Source: a bacterium BMS3Abin04 (GTDB taxonomy: Bacteria; Bacteroidota; Ignavibacteria; Ignavibacteriales; Melioribacteraceae). From it: a stretch of 34,891 bases of DNA. How positions within the stretch are numbered: the stretch's first letter is position 1; each line of letters begins with the position of its first letter. Where the stretch lies: the NCBI GenBank assembly GCA_002898175.1, contig BDSW01000047.1:1-34891 (forward strand), read 5' to 3'. The notes below the pieces were generated by a model. The model was given only the letters and a program-made list of their open reading frames with translations, searched no databases and was not told where the DNA came from. Shown piece after piece: positions 16,864 to 26,630 of the stretch. The translations under genes were made by a program, and so were the position numbers.

Positions 16864-18657
16864 CTAGTTCCATTCGCTTAATAATTTTTGGTTATTTATT
16901 TTTTTCTCCGAATCCAAATATGCCTTAATTACATCCCTGGCAATTGGTGCAGCAAAACTACTGCCAAAACCGGCATTTTCCACCATTACGGCAATAGCAA
17001 TCTTAGGATTGTCGTAAGGAGCAAACGCTATGAACAGTGCATGGTCTTTACCGTGCGGATTTTGCGATGTACCTGTTTTACCGGCAATTTTATATTCTTT
17101 TAGTTTAATACCTGTCGCTGTCCCCTTTCCATTAACAACTTTGAACATTCCTTCTCGTACTATATCAAAATATTTCCGTTTAAAATCAATGTTAACATCT
17201 TTGAATTTAAGAGGAATAAATTCCTGGTTATCCTGAGTTAAATAGCCCTTAACTACGTGCGGCGATTTAGTTTTACCAAAATTAGCCAACAATGCGGCAT
17301 ACTGTGCAAGCTGTACTGTTGTTACGCTTAATTCACCTTGCCCAATTCCTAAGCTTATTAGATTTCCTCTACTCCACTTACCTTTTCCATATACTTTGTC
17401 GTAGTATTTGCTGTCAGGTACAATACCTTTTGATTCTTCGCTTAAATCAATACCTGTTTTTTTTCCAAAACCAAATTTTTTAACATAGTTTGCCCATCTA
17501 TCTAAACCTATATCTAATATCAATTTATAAAAATAAGTGTTACAAGACTGCTCTATAGCTTTTATAACGTTTGTTATCCCATGAGCACCATGACATTTGA
17601 AGAATCTATTTCCGTATTGTAAACCGCCTTTACAATCTATAGTTGAATATTTTGTTATTAGTCCTTCTTGCAAACCAATAAGTGCAGCTAACATTTTGAT
17701 TGTTGAACCGGGTGGATATATTGATGTGGTACCTCTATTAAAAAGAGGTTTATTTTTATCATGAATTATTTTTCTAATCATACTCTCATCCATAATAGAA
17801 GCAAATTCAGCCAAATTATATTGTGGGGAACTAACAAAAGCCAAAACCTCTCCCGTACTCGGTTCAATAGCAACTAACGAACCTGTTTTATGTTTGAAGC
17901 TTTTCTCTGCAACTTTTTGTGCATCTGAATTCAGGGTTAATATTAAATCATATCCTTTAACGGGTGCTCTATCTCCTTTTCCGTTTTCGTACTTTCCAAT
18001 AATTCTTTGAGAAGAGTTAACTATTACAAGTTTATACCCTTTTTCTCCCCTTAAATAATTCTCATATGTTTTTTCAATTCCTTTTATTCCAACATAATCA
18101 CCCAAACTATAAAAGTTTTTTTGCCTTTTTAACTGTGAATAATTTATTTCCCTCGTATAACCGAATATATGGGCGCCATTAATTCCAAACGAATAATCTC
18201 TTTGCATTTCAATTACGTAAGAAGCACCGGGAAGTTTATTACTATTTTCTTCTAACCAAGCTACAAAAGGAAAGTCAACATTTCTTTTAATAAGTCTTGG
18301 TATATATTTTGAATAAGCTGTACTTTTAGACAATCTTTTGGATATGTAATTGCTATCGACACCTAAAACATGCTCGATTAATGGATTTAGTTGCCTGTTA
18401 TAATTAGCAGGAGTTATCTCAAATGAGTAAGAAGGTTTATTGCTAACTAATACCTGAAAATTTCTATCGAAAAAAATTCCTCGAGGAGCTTTAAGCATTA
18501 TCTTTTTAATACTGTTCTCTGTTGATTTTTCCTTATATGCAACCTGCTCCAGTATTTGCATTCGAAATAATTGAAAAATCGATATTGCAAAAAATAAGAT
18601 TATAATAAAATATAAGATTCTCCTTCTGTCCGCCGACCCAAAACTATTATCCATCAT
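16864..18657 (-). CDS. mrdA: Penicillin-binding protein 2 (peptidoglycan transpeptidase)
   Basis: A 597-aa class B penicillin-binding protein of the elongasome. One membrane anchor lies at about 13-33, then the pedestal domain with APRGIFFDRN (57-66), then the transpeptidase domain with SxxK at S318-K321 (PPGSTIK), SCN at 371-373 and KTG at 527-529. It cross-links the glycan strands made by RodA in the periplasm. The gene overlaps mreD by four bases (ATGA) and is followed after eight bases by rodA. It ends in TAG, one of several genes here that use TAG as a normal stop. Confidence 0.95.
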   Translation of the reverse strand: MMDNSFGSADRRRILYFIIILFFAISIFQLFRMQILEQVAYKEKSTENSIKKIMLKAPRGIFFDRNFQVLVSNKPSYSFEITPANYNRQLNPLIEHVLGVDSNYISKRLSKSTAYSKYIPRLIKRNVDFPFVAWLEENSNKLPGASYVIEMQRDYSFGINGAHIFGYTREINYSQLKRQKNFYSLGDYVGIKGIEKTYENYLRGEKGYKLVIVNSSQRIIGKYENGKGDRAPVKGYDLILTLNSDAQKVAEKSFKHKTGSLVAIEPSTGEVLAFVSSPQYNLAEFASIMDESMIRKIIHDKNKPLFNRGTTSIYPPGSTIKMLAALIGLQEGLITKYSTIDCKGGLQYGNRFFKCHGAHGITNVIKAIEQSCNTYFYKLILDIGLDRWANYVKKFGFGKKTGIDLSEESKGIVPDSKYYDKVYGKGKWSRGNLISLGIGQGELSVTTVQLAQYAALLANFGKTKSPHVVKGYLTQDNQEFIPLKFKDVNIDFKRKYFDIVREGMFKVVNGKGTATGIKLKEYKIAGKTGTSQNPHGKDHALFIAFAPYDNPKIAIAVMVENAGFGSSFAAPIARDVIKAYLDSEKKINNQKLLSEWN

Positions 18658-19124
18658 TCACTCTTGGTTTTAGGTTTAAATATAAGCCAAATTAAACTTA
18701 ATAATGCAGTATAAAATGCGGGGAGAAAGCTATGTTTAACGAATAAAGTTATAAAAGTAAAATCCGTTGTTTTGGAAATAAGTATTTGATAAAAAAGGGC
18801 ATCAATTGCCGAACAAACAAAAATAATTAATACAAAAATAGTTGTATTTAAATTAGTATCCGTTTTATTTTCGCTGTAAAAATACCCTGCGGTAAATCCA
18901 GCTAATGTTTTACTAAACATTGCCGCCCCAATTATTCCTCCGGAAAATATATCAAATAAAAATCCTAAAATGAACCCTGTAATTGTTCCGAATATTTGTC
19001 CTTTCTTTAAGGTATAAATAACGAGTACTATTAAAACTAAATCCGGGACAACAAATTGAAAGGATAACAATGGAATCAAAACTATTTGTATGGCTATAGC
19101 AATTATTCCTACAGTAATTGGCAA
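18654..19124 (-). CDS. mreD: Rod shape-determining protein MreD
   Basis: A 156-aa hydrophobic protein with about five membrane helices, identified by its hydropathy, size, the motif GFILGFLFDIFSGG (50-63) and its position between mreC and mrdA. MreD is an inner-membrane member of the elongasome. The start is uncertain: the first usable codon is TTG at 19124 with only a weak AAAAGA upstream, and no in-frame ATG exists between it and the mreC stop 11 bp before. The true start could be another non-standard codon a few residues earlier. It overlaps mrdA by four bases. Confidence 0.88.
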   Translation of the reverse strand: MPITVGIIAIAIQIVLIPLLSFQFVVPDLVLIVLVIYTLKKGQIFGTITGFILGFLFDIFSGGIIGAAMFSKTLAGFTAGYFYSENKTDTNLNTTIFVLIIFVCSAIDALFYQILISKTTDFTFITLFVKHSFLPAFYTALLSLIWLIFKPKTKSE

Positions 19125-19135
19125 TATAAAATCTT

Positions 19136-19978
19136 TTATTTTAATTTAGTTTCCTTTAATAAGTTTAATTCTATATTATTTACTTCTTTACTGCTTATGA
19201 TTTTCAGTACAACAACATTTTTTACTGATTGAAAATTGACAAATGGACTAACTTCAATATTAGTTAGTAAACCGGCAACAGAAGTGCTTTTTCTAATAAC
19301 AATTCCTACCGGAATAGAAGGAGGAACAATTGTACTGAAAGTTGAAGTAACTATTCTATCTCCTATACTAACATCATTGGTAGTAGATATATTCTTTATT
19401 ACAAAACTTTTACCGTCCCAGTCTAAAATGCCGTTTACTTTACTTCTTTGATCCATGACTGCAATATGTGATTGGGTACTTTTTAAAGACCTGACTAGAG
19501 AAAAATGGTCGGATGTTTTTACGATTAATCCTACATATCCTTTATCATTAATTATAGGCATTCCATTTTTCAGGCTATCATTAAGACCTGCATTGATTAA
19601 ATAATACCCCGGCAAACTAGGTATTAGCTTACTAATGATTGTAACGGGTTTTATTGGATATTCAGTAGTATCTTTTAAAAATAAAATTCTTTTGAGCTCA
19701 CTATTCTCTAATCCATATTCTCTTAGCTGGTTAACTTTTAACATTAATTCGGCATTCAGCTTTTCTAACTTCACAACTTCATCTCTATCCCTAAGCATAT
19801 CTTGAGCATCTAACACAAGAGAATTTAAAAAGGCTAGGTTACCGAAAGCAAGTGTACGTATTTTTTTTAACTCTGCACTTTTGTTAAGAGGTAATAACGA
19901 AAGACTAATTAGAAGAAGAAAGATTAATACAATATATTCTTTGAAATTATTAAAAAACTTTTTCAATCCATTAAACAT
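19136..19978 (-). CDS. mreC: Rod shape-determining protein MreC
   Basis: A 280-aa MreC with a short cytoplasmic N-terminus, a single membrane segment at about 14-30, a coiled coil at about 60-95 and a periplasmic beta domain with the family stretches LPGYYLINAGLNDSLKNGMP (126-145) and DRIVTSTFSTIVPPSIPVG (207-225). MreC connects MreB filaments to PBP2 and MreD. Its ATG overlaps the mreB stop by one base (TAATG), which indicates tight translational coupling. Confidence 0.94.
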   Translation of the reverse strand: MFNGLKKFFNNFKEYIVLIFLLLISLSLLPLNKSAELKKIRTLAFGNLAFLNSLVLDAQDMLRDRDEVVKLEKLNAELMLKVNQLREYGLENSELKRILFLKDTTEYPIKPVTIISKLIPSLPGYYLINAGLNDSLKNGMPIINDKGYVGLIVKTSDHFSLVRSLKSTQSHIAVMDQRSKVNGILDWDGKSFVIKNISTTNDVSIGDRIVTSTFSTIVPPSIPVGIVIRKSTSVAGLLTNIEVSPFVNFQSVKNVVVLKIISSKEVNNIELNLLKETKLK

Positions 19979-21003
19979 TAGAAACTTCTTTTACGAATAA
20001 AAACTTTTGAATATTTATTCATATTTTCCATAGCTTTACCTGCACCGCGTACAACTGCCGTAAGCGGATCTTCGGCAATATGAACGGGCAAATTAGTTTC
20101 CATACGAATACGCTGGTCTAAACCTTTGAGTAGAGCGCCGCCGCCGGTAAGAATAACGCCTCTATCCAAAATATCAGCCGAAAGTTCCGGCGGTGTCCTT
20201 TCCAGTGTTTGCTTAACACCTTCAACAATCATCGTAATATTTTCATTAAGCGCTTCACGAATTTCAACGGAACTAACTTCTGCAGTTTTCGGAATGCCTC
20301 CAACAAGGTCCCGTCCTTTAACTTGAATTGTAATTTCTTCTTTCAACGGAACTGCAGAACCGATTTCACACTTAATTGCTTCACCCGTTCTTTCTCCAAT
20401 CAAAAGATTATAGTTCTTTTTAAAGAACTGAATTATTGCACTGTTCATTTCGTCACCGGCAATTCTTAGAGATTCCTCGTTAACTATTCCTGAAAGTGCA
20501 ATAACAGCAATTTCCGTTGTTCCGCCTCCAATATCAAGAATCATATTACCAACGGGAGCTTCAACTTCAATCCCTACACCAATTGCAGCAGCCATCGGTT
20601 CGGCAATTAAGTGAACTTCTCTGGCTCCTGCGTGTTCGGCACTATCTCTAACCGCTCTTTTCTCAACTTCCGTAACACCGCTGGGCACGGCAACAATAAC
20701 TCTTCTACTGGAAAACATCCCGGTATTAACCTTTTTAATGAATGCTCTCAGCATCCCTTCGGCAATTTCAAAATCCGCTATTACACCATCTCGCATCGGT
20801 CTAGAAACCCTAATTGCTCTATGTTCTCTACCCTGCATCTCTTTTGCTTTGTTTCCCAATGCAATTATTTTTTTAGTATTTCTATCAAAAGCTACAATAG
20901 AAGGTTCATTCAAGACAATTCCTTTACCCTTAACATGAATAAGAGTATTAGCTGTGCCTAAATCAATAGCTATATCTGTTGAGAAAAAATCTAAAATTCC
21001 CAT
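19978..21003 (-). CDS. mreB: Rod shape-determining actin homologue MreB
   Basis: A 341-aa bacterial actin that organises lateral peptidoglycan synthesis at the inner face of the membrane. Phosphate-1 motif DLGTANT is at 14-20, phosphate-2 is DIGGGTTEIAV, and the adenosine motif is GGGALLKGLD. The N-terminal MGILDFFSTD is typical and may contribute to membrane binding. It starts eight bases after purH. The ribosome-binding site AAGGAG overlaps the purH stop codon (TAAGGAG), so purine synthesis and the shape genes are likely co-transcribed. Confidence 0.97.
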   Translation of the reverse strand: MGILDFFSTDIAIDLGTANTLIHVKGKGIVLNEPSIVAFDRNTKKIIALGNKAKEMQGREHRAIRVSRPMRDGVIADFEIAEGMLRAFIKKVNTGMFSSRRVIVAVPSGVTEVEKRAVRDSAEHAGAREVHLIAEPMAAAIGVGIEVEAPVGNMILDIGGGTTEIAVIALSGIVNEESLRIAGDEMNSAIIQFFKKNYNLLIGERTGEAIKCEIGSAVPLKEEITIQVKGRDLVGGIPKTAEVSSVEIREALNENITMIVEGVKQTLERTPPELSADILDRGVILTGGGALLKGLDQRIRMETNLPVHIAEDPLTAVVRGAGKAMENMNKYSKVFIRKRSF

Positions 21004-21011
21004 ATTACTCC

Positions 21012-22529
21012 TTAATGCTTAAAATTTCTAATTCCCGAAAACACCATGGAAATATTGTGTTTGTTTGCTTCAGCAATTACTTCTTCGTCTCTAATAGAAC
21101 CGCCGGGTTGAATAATACTGGTAATTCCTTCCGATGCAATTATTTCCACTCCGTCTGCAAAAGGAAAGAATGCATCCGATGCCGCTACAGCTCCTTTAAG
21201 ACTATGCCCATACTCTTTAGCTCTTTGCGCAGCAAGTTTGGCAGCTTCAACTCTTGACATTTGTCCGGCACCAACTCCAATTGCCTTCTGTTTCTTTACA
21301 AAAACTATGGCATTCGACTTTGTATATTTGCATATCGTCCATGCGAATTTCAAATCTTTGAACTCTTCTTCGGTATACGTTTTTTCTGTAACAATTCTAA
21401 GATTATCATCGGAAAGGAAAGAATTATCTTTATCTTGAACAAGGAATCCACCATTAATACTTTTAACAACAGGTTCTTCTTTATTTGCACTTTTAAGAAT
21501 CTTTACTAACCTTCTATTTTTTTTCTTCCTAAGAATAGTTAAAGCGTCCTCAGAAAAATTAGGAGCACAAATAATTTCTAAAAATATTTCGTTTAATTTC
21601 TTTGCTGTTTTCTCGTCTATTGTTGTATTAAATGAAGCAATACCTCCGAATGCCGAAACCGGATCGCAAGACAAAGCTTCTACATAAGATGAGTAGGTAT
21701 CTTGAGAAGTTGCCGCTCCGCAAGGATTAGTATGCTTAACAATTGCACAAGAATTTTTAGGAAGATCGGCAATCAAATCGACAGCGGAAGTTAAATCAAC
21801 AATATTATTATAAGATAATTCTTTACCATGTAAAATTTCAAAATACTTATCAAAGTCTCCGAACAAGAACGCTTTTTGATGCGGGTTTTCTCCATACCTT
21901 AGCGATTTGCTCAGTTTTGAATTTACTCGTAATTCTTTTCGAGGTAAATTAAATTCATGTTCAAAAAAATCTGCAATCATAGCATCATATTGTGCAGTAT
22001 GAGCGAAAGCCGCAGAGGCTAATTCTATTCTTACCGCTTCCGATAAATTATCACTTTTTAATTTTGATAAAAATTTGTCGTATTGGGAAGGACTGGTTAA
22101 AACGGAAACCGACTTGTAATTTTTCGCAGCAGCTCTTATTAAACTCGGTCCACCGATATCAATATTTTCCAATTTTTCCAGCAAGTTTACTCCTTTATCA
22201 TTCACAACTTTATGAAACGGGTAAAGATTAACACAAACCACATCTATAGGCATAATATTGTTACTCGAAGCTTCTTTCAAATCATCGTTGTTTTCTCGTC
22301 TTAAAAGAATTCCGCCAAATATTTTGGGATGAAGTGATTTCACTCTACCGGAAAATATTTCCGGGAAACCGGTATAATCGGAAATTTGCGTGCATTCGAT
22401 ATTGTTATTCTTCAGTAATGCAGCCGTGTTGCCCGTTGCCAATAACCCATAACCAAAACTTTTAAGTTCTTTAGCAAACTCAACTATATTCAACTTATCT
22501 GAAACACTAAGCAGTGCAAACTTTTTCAA
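21012..22529 (-). CDS. purH: Bifunctional AICAR transformylase/IMP cyclohydrolase
   Basis: A 505-aa PurH that carries out the last two steps of IMP synthesis. The N-terminal IMP cyclohydrolase domain (MGS-like fold) includes GRVKSLHPKI at 61-70, NLYPF at 101-105 and IDIGGPSLIRAAAKN. The C-terminal AICAR transformylase domain contains RYGENPHQKA (211-220), the catalytic Lys265-His266 in CAIVKHTNPCGAA, and SDAFFPFADGVE near 451-462. Length is a little under the usual 510-530 aa. It follows purN by 17 bp and precedes mreB by eight. Confidence 0.96.
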   Translation of the reverse strand: MKKFALLSVSDKLNIVEFAKELKSFGYGLLATGNTAALLKNNNIECTQISDYTGFPEIFSGRVKSLHPKIFGGILLRRENNDDLKEASSNNIMPIDVVCVNLYPFHKVVNDKGVNLLEKLENIDIGGPSLIRAAAKNYKSVSVLTSPSQYDKFLSKLKSDNLSEAVRIELASAAFAHTAQYDAMIADFFEHEFNLPRKELRVNSKLSKSLRYGENPHQKAFLFGDFDKYFEILHGKELSYNNIVDLTSAVDLIADLPKNSCAIVKHTNPCGAATSQDTYSSYVEALSCDPVSAFGGIASFNTTIDEKTAKKLNEIFLEIICAPNFSEDALTILRKKKNRRLVKILKSANKEEPVVKSINGGFLVQDKDNSFLSDDNLRIVTEKTYTEEEFKDLKFAWTICKYTKSNAIVFVKKQKAIGVGAGQMSRVEAAKLAAQRAKEYGHSLKGAVAASDAFFPFADGVEIIASEGITSIIQPGGSIRDEEVIAEANKHNISMVFSGIRNFKH

Positions 22530-22546
22530 TACTAAATCCTCAAATA

Positions 22547-23164
22547 TTACTCTAATAAAAACACTCTATTACTTTCTACCTTAACTTTCCTCTCTACAAA
22601 TTTCTTGACTACAACCGGTAAAATTTTATGTTCAATTTTTAACACTTTCTCGGCAATTGCTTCCGGGGTTTTTGCATTTGAAATATCAGTGCATTGTTGC
22701 GCAATTATTAATCCATGATCAAAGATAGTATCAACAAAATGGACTGTTGCCCCGCTAACTTTCGTGCCGGAATTAAAAACAGCTCTATGAACATTTTTTC
22801 CATACATCCCCTTCCCTCCGAAAAAAGGAAGAAGTGCAGGATGAATATTTATTATTTTAAATTCAAACCGTTGTACAAAATAATCTGGAATTTTTTTAAG
22901 AAAACCGGCTAATACAATTAAATTGACCCGGTTAGATTCAAAAATATTTACAAGTTCAGAGTAAGAAACGGAACCAACCTTATTAAGGCTGCTTACAAAG
23001 TAAGTATTTATATTTTTTCTCTTTGCAAAATCAATTGCTCCGCAGTCCTTTTTATTACTTACAACTGCAAAGATATGAGCCTTAATTTTTCCGTTGACAA
23101 TCGAATTATAAACCGACTTTAAATTCGAACCTCTGCCCGATACAAATACAACAATTCTAAACAT
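22547..23164 (-). CDS. purN: Phosphoribosylglycinamide formyltransferase
   Basis: A 205-aa GAR transformylase using 10-formyl-tetrahydrofolate, the third step of purine synthesis. Key features are the phosphate loop SGRGSNLKS (9-17), catalytic Asn106 and His108 in INIHPALLP, and the aspartate-containing loop FVDTIFDHG (143-151). It is the first gene of the run that continues through purH, mreBCD, mrdA, rodA and pyrF. The 114-bp gap upstream holds a 24-bp near-palindrome and AT-rich DNA suitable for a promoter (TTGATT followed 17 bases later by TAATTT). Confidence 0.93.
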   Translation of the reverse strand: MFRIVVFVSGRGSNLKSVYNSIVNGKIKAHIFAVVSNKKDCGAIDFAKRKNINTYFVSSLNKVGSVSYSELVNIFESNRVNLIVLAGFLKKIPDYFVQRFEFKIINIHPALLPFFGGKGMYGKNVHRAVFNSGTKVSGATVHFVDTIFDHGLIIAQQCTDISNAKTPEAIAEKVLKIEHKILPVVVKKFVERKVKVESNRVFLLE

Positions 23165-23213
23165 AAAATTATTCTATTATTTTATAAAATTATTGAATAA
23201 AGAATAAGAAATC

Positions 23214-23237
23214 AATTTTATAAGGCCTTTTAAAATT
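23214..23237. promoter_or_regulatory. 24-bp near-perfect palindrome upstream of purN (candidate operator)
   Basis: The half sites AATTTTATAAGG and CCTTTTAAAATT pair at 11 of 12 positions around a centre with no spacer. It lies 50 bp before the purN ATG and 41 bp after the TPR gene, and partly upstream of a possible -35 (TTGATT). With no loop and no T-tract it looks like a dimeric-regulator site rather than a terminator. No regulator is encoded in the window. Confidence 0.4.
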
Positions 23238-23278
23238 AGAAACTGAAATTATAATACAAAAAAAGAAGAACAATCCGG

Positions 23279-24778
23279 TTATTCCGGTAAATTTAGTTTT
23301 TGTTTTAAATTGTTTATTAGAGATTGTAAGTATTCCTTTTTGTAATAATCATTTTCATTCTCCGCTTTCAGCAGATATTTTACGGCTTCTTTATCATTTC
23401 CTGTTAGCCAATATGCTTTTGCTTTTAAATATAAAGCATAGGGAAGTATCCATTTATCAAAATTATAATTTACGGATATTGCTCTGGAAGCAAAATTAAA
23501 TGCACTATTATAGTTCCCAAGTTCGATATTTGATTCAGCTAAATAAATTAAAACTTTACCTTTCCAATCCGGTTGTTTAATTCTGTGCAAAACCGGATTT
23601 AATATTTTTGCAACATCTTTATATTCTCCTGCTAACAAATAATTTCCGGCTTGAATAACCGTTAACTGATTTTTATTCAGATCATACTCAAATAATATTT
23701 CGCTATACTCTTTCGCATAGCTATCTTCAGGAATATCTTTGTTCCCATTCCTTGCTAAAAGCAAATATTTTTCATACAGTTTTTCATTATTTAAGAATTT
23801 ATAACATAGCGCAACTCTTAAACCGGCAATCCCGGTATAATCCACAGCCTTAGTTGTAGTCAGGAATTTTATATAGTTCTCAATTGCTTCATTAAAATTA
23901 TTTTTTCTTAATTGAACATCACCTAATAAAAAATACGAGAATGAGTTTGTTTGACTAAAATTTTTATTATTTAAGTTTATAACTTTATAAAGTTCCTTTT
24001 CAGCCAAATCCAATTTCCGTTGGTAAATTAAAGTAATTGCGTACTGGTAAATAAATAAACTATTTCGAGGGAATTTTTTAATTAACGAATTTAATAAAAT
24101 TGCAGAGCTATCATATTCCGCTAAATAATCCGTATACATTCTTGCAAGATGAAAAGTAGCTTCTGTCTTAAATAAACTTCCCTTTTGCTTTGCCAGTCTT
24201 ACATTATTAAAACCTTGCAGTTTGTCTGCATCCAAGCCTGTTAGAGTTAACGCAAACTTAAAAATACCTGGAACATAAGTTAGAGCATAATCAAAAATAC
24301 CAATTCCTAAATATGCATCATAAAAATCCGGCTTTTCATCTATAACGTCTTCTAGATATCCAATTGCTTTTTTAGCTGCCCAGAAAGCATCCAGCATTTT
24401 ATCCTTTGATGAATACGCTAAAGCTCTCTGTGTATAGATGTTTCCCTTCCAAAAATCAGCTAAGTAATCTTTACCATCAATTTTTTCAATACTTTCAATT
24501 TTGTTTTTTGCAATGTCTGAAAACTTAAAAAACTGCTTATATTCATGCTCTTCTTTAGAACCCAAAAAAGACCATAGATGAATTTGCGCAATGTAATAAT
24601 AACTTCGGGGATCGTCGGGTGAAATTTTTGCAGCTTCATTAAAAATATCCGAAGCTTTTTTCAGTTCCAAATTGTAAAGGTAAGGTATCCCCTGAGCAAT
24701 CTTTTGATGAAATAACGGATTTGAGCACACTTGCCCGGAAATAACGAAAATAATTAAAATTATTTTCTTAAGACTCAT
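23279..24778 (-). CDS. Secreted TPR-repeat protein, function unknown
   Basis: A 499-aa protein with a Sec signal peptide (about 1-19, [12 protein letters not shown] core, probable cleavage near VCS/NP), so it is likely periplasmic or attached to the outer membrane. The rest is alpha-helical with several tetratricopeptide-like repeats: [20 protein letters not shown] (37-56), further helical pairs through 200-330, and a C-terminal pair [20 protein letters not shown] followed by [21 protein letters not shown] proteins act as scaffolds; no catalytic motif is seen. Its ATG overlaps the pyrG stop by four bases, so it is translationally coupled to CTP synthase, a partnership with no obvious functional logic. 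Confidence 0.85.
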   Translation of the reverse strand: MSLKKIILIIFVISGQVCSNPLFHQKIAQGIPYLYNLELKKASDIFNEAAKISPDDPRSYYYIAQIHLWSFLGSKEEHEYKQFFKFSDIAKNKIESIEKIDGKDYLADFWKGNIYTQRALAYSSKDKMLDAFWAAKKAIGYLEDVIDEKPDFYDAYLGIGIFDYALTYVPGIFKFALTLTGLDADKLQGFNNVRLAKQKGSLFKTEATFHLARMYTDYLAEYDSSAILLNSLIKKFPRNSLFIYQYAITLIYQRKLDLAEKELYKVINLNNKNFSQTNSFSYFLLGDVQLRKNNFNEAIENYIKFLTTTKAVDYTGIAGLRVALCYKFLNNEKLYEKYLLLARNGNKDIPEDSYAKEYSEILFEYDLNKNQLTVIQAGNYLLAGEYKDVAKILNPVLHRIKQPDWKGKVLIYLAESNIELGNYNSAFNFASRAISVNYNFDKWILPYALYLKAKAYWLTGNDKEAVKYLLKAENENDYYKKEYLQSLINNLKQKLNLPE

Positions 24779-26406
24779 TCTTCGGAAACTTTAGACTTTG
24801 AATAGTTTACTGCAGCCTTTACAAATTCCCTAAACAACGGATGAGCTTTCGTTGCCCGGGATTTTAATTCAGGATGAAACTGACAAGCAACGAACCAAGG
24901 ATGTTCCTTTACTTCAACCATTTCTACTAATCTTTCGTCTGGAGAAGTACCGCTGATTAACATTCCGTTTTTCTCCAATTCATCTCTAAACTTATTATTA
25001 ACTTCATACCTGTGCCTGTGTCTTTCGGATATTTTTTCTTTTTTATACGCAAAACGAGCTTTTGTTCCTTTCTTTAAGACGCAAGGATAAGCCCCTAATC
25101 TCATGGAAGCACCTTTAACTTTAACATTTTTTTGGTCGGGCATAATGTGAATAACACAGTACTGATTTTTGACAAACTCCGAGCTGTTTGCTTTTCGAAT
25201 TCCTAAGACATTCCTGGAAAACTCAATAACGGCACATTGCAATCCTAAACAAATTCCGAAAAACGGTATTTTATTTTCCCGCGCAAATTGAACAGCTTTT
25301 ATTTTACCTTCAATTCCTCTCTCACCAAATCCTCCGGGTACCAATAGTCCGTCAACGTCTTTCAGCAGAAGTTCAGGGTTCTTGCTTTCAAACTCCTCTG
25401 CACTTATAAATTTAACATTTACTTTAACATCATTTTCTGCACCGGCATGAATAAAGGCTTCCGTAATACTTTTATATGCATCCAAGTAATCAGTATATTT
25501 ACCGCATAATGCAATGGTTACGCTTCCCGTCGGGTGGTTTACTTTATCGACAAACTCTCTCCATTTTTCAAGATTAATATTAATGTCCGGTAACTTTAAT
25601 TTCCTTAACACAATTCTATCAAATTTTTGATCATATAAATTTAACGGTACTTCATATATTGTATTAGCATCATAAGCCGAGACAACATCTTCTAAACCGA
25701 CATTACAGAAAAGAGCGATCTTTTTTCTTATGTCCTTGGAAACTTTTCTTTCCGATCTACAAACCAAAATACTAGGCTGAATTCCTAATGCTTGTAAATT
25801 TTTAACACTATGCTGAGTTGGTTTGGTTTTCATTTCGGCAGCAGATTTAATATAAGGAATTAAAGTTACATGAATGCTAAGAGCATTTTTCCTTCCAAGT
25901 TCTAAAAGAGTCTGCCTAATTGATTCCATAAACGGTAAACTTTCAATATCTCCTACTGTCCCGCCTATTTCCGTAATTATTATATCATATTTATTTTTTT
26001 CCTCAAGCAATCTCATTCTTCTTTTAATCTCGTCTGTTATGTGAGGAATCACTTGGATAGTTGCACCTAAAAAATCTCCCCTTCGCTCTTTATTTATTAC
26101 TTCATAATAAACTTGACCAGTTGTAGTGTTGTTTGCTTTTGTCATATTGACATCTAAAAATCGCTCATAGTGCCCAAGGTCTAAATCCGTTTCCGCTCCA
26201 TCGTCGGTAACGTAAACTTCACCATGCTGAAACGGGCTCATAGTGCCGGGATCAACATTTATATACGGATCGAATTTCTGAATAGTGACGCTGTAACCTC
26301 TTAGTTTTAACAGCAATCCGAGCGAAGCAGCTGTAATGCCCTTACCTAAAGAAGAAACAACACCCCCGGTAATGAAAATGTATTTCGTTTTCTTTTTAAA
26401 TTTCAT
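24775..26406 (-). CDS. pyrG: CTP synthase (glutamine hydrolysing)
   Basis: A 543-aa CTP synthetase, making CTP from UTP, ATP and glutamine. The N-terminal synthetase domain shows [17 protein letters not shown] (14-30), [20 protein letters not shown] (44-63) and [11 protein letters not shown] (146-156). The C-terminal class I glutamine amidotransferase domain shows the nucleophile Cys386 in GICLGLQ and the His511/Glu513 pair in QFHPE. Length and motifs are complete. It heads a two-gene unit with the TPR protein. The 224 bp upstream (26407-26630) is AT-rich and should contain its promoter; I find no clear consensus or structure there. Confidence 0.97.
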   Translation of the reverse strand: MKFKKKTKYIFITGGVVSSLGKGITAASLGLLLKLRGYSVTIQKFDPYINVDPGTMSPFQHGEVYVTDDGAETDLDLGHYERFLDVNMTKANNTTTGQVYYEVINKERRGDFLGATIQVIPHITDEIKRRMRLLEEKNKYDIIITEIGGTVGDIESLPFMESIRQTLLELGRKNALSIHVTLIPYIKSAAEMKTKPTQHSVKNLQALGIQPSILVCRSERKVSKDIRKKIALFCNVGLEDVVSAYDANTIYEVPLNLYDQKFDRIVLRKLKLPDININLEKWREFVDKVNHPTGSVTIALCGKYTDYLDAYKSITEAFIHAGAENDVKVNVKFISAEEFESKNPELLLKDVDGLLVPGGFGERGIEGKIKAVQFARENKIPFFGICLGLQCAVIEFSRNVLGIRKANSSEFVKNQYCVIHIMPDQKNVKVKGASMRLGAYPCVLKKGTKARFAYKKEKISERHRHRYEVNNKFRDELEKNGMLISGTSPDERLVEMVEVKEHPWFVACQFHPELKSRATKAHPLFREFVKAAVNYSKSKVSEE

Positions 26407-26630
26407 GTTTTTTATGTGGATTTGTGGAAACTTTTTGGGTATTAAAGATATAAAAATTACTTGAAAGGTTTTTAAATAATCTAAAAAAAAGTAAAAATAT
26501 TTAACTTTACTTTATATACAATAAAGACTATAAGAATTACCTTTTGGAAAATAATTTTGAACTTAATTAATTTTTTAAACTAAATAAATTATAAAATAAA
26601 TATGTAATACTAAGCTAAAATTGATAATCA

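Noticed and set aside
20126-20961. Several plus-strand open frames of 60-116 codons opposite mreB, with similar ones opposite purH, mrdA and rodA
   Set aside because: They lie wholly inside strongly conserved minus-strand genes, show no family resemblance and have low-complexity composition; they are shadows of the real coding strand.
26415-26430. Two DnaA-box-like motifs in tandem (TGTGGATTTGTGGAAA)
   Set aside because: Each differs from the TTATCCACA consensus at two positions and there is no further cluster, AT-rich unwinding pattern or dnaA/dnaN gene nearby; not enough for an origin.
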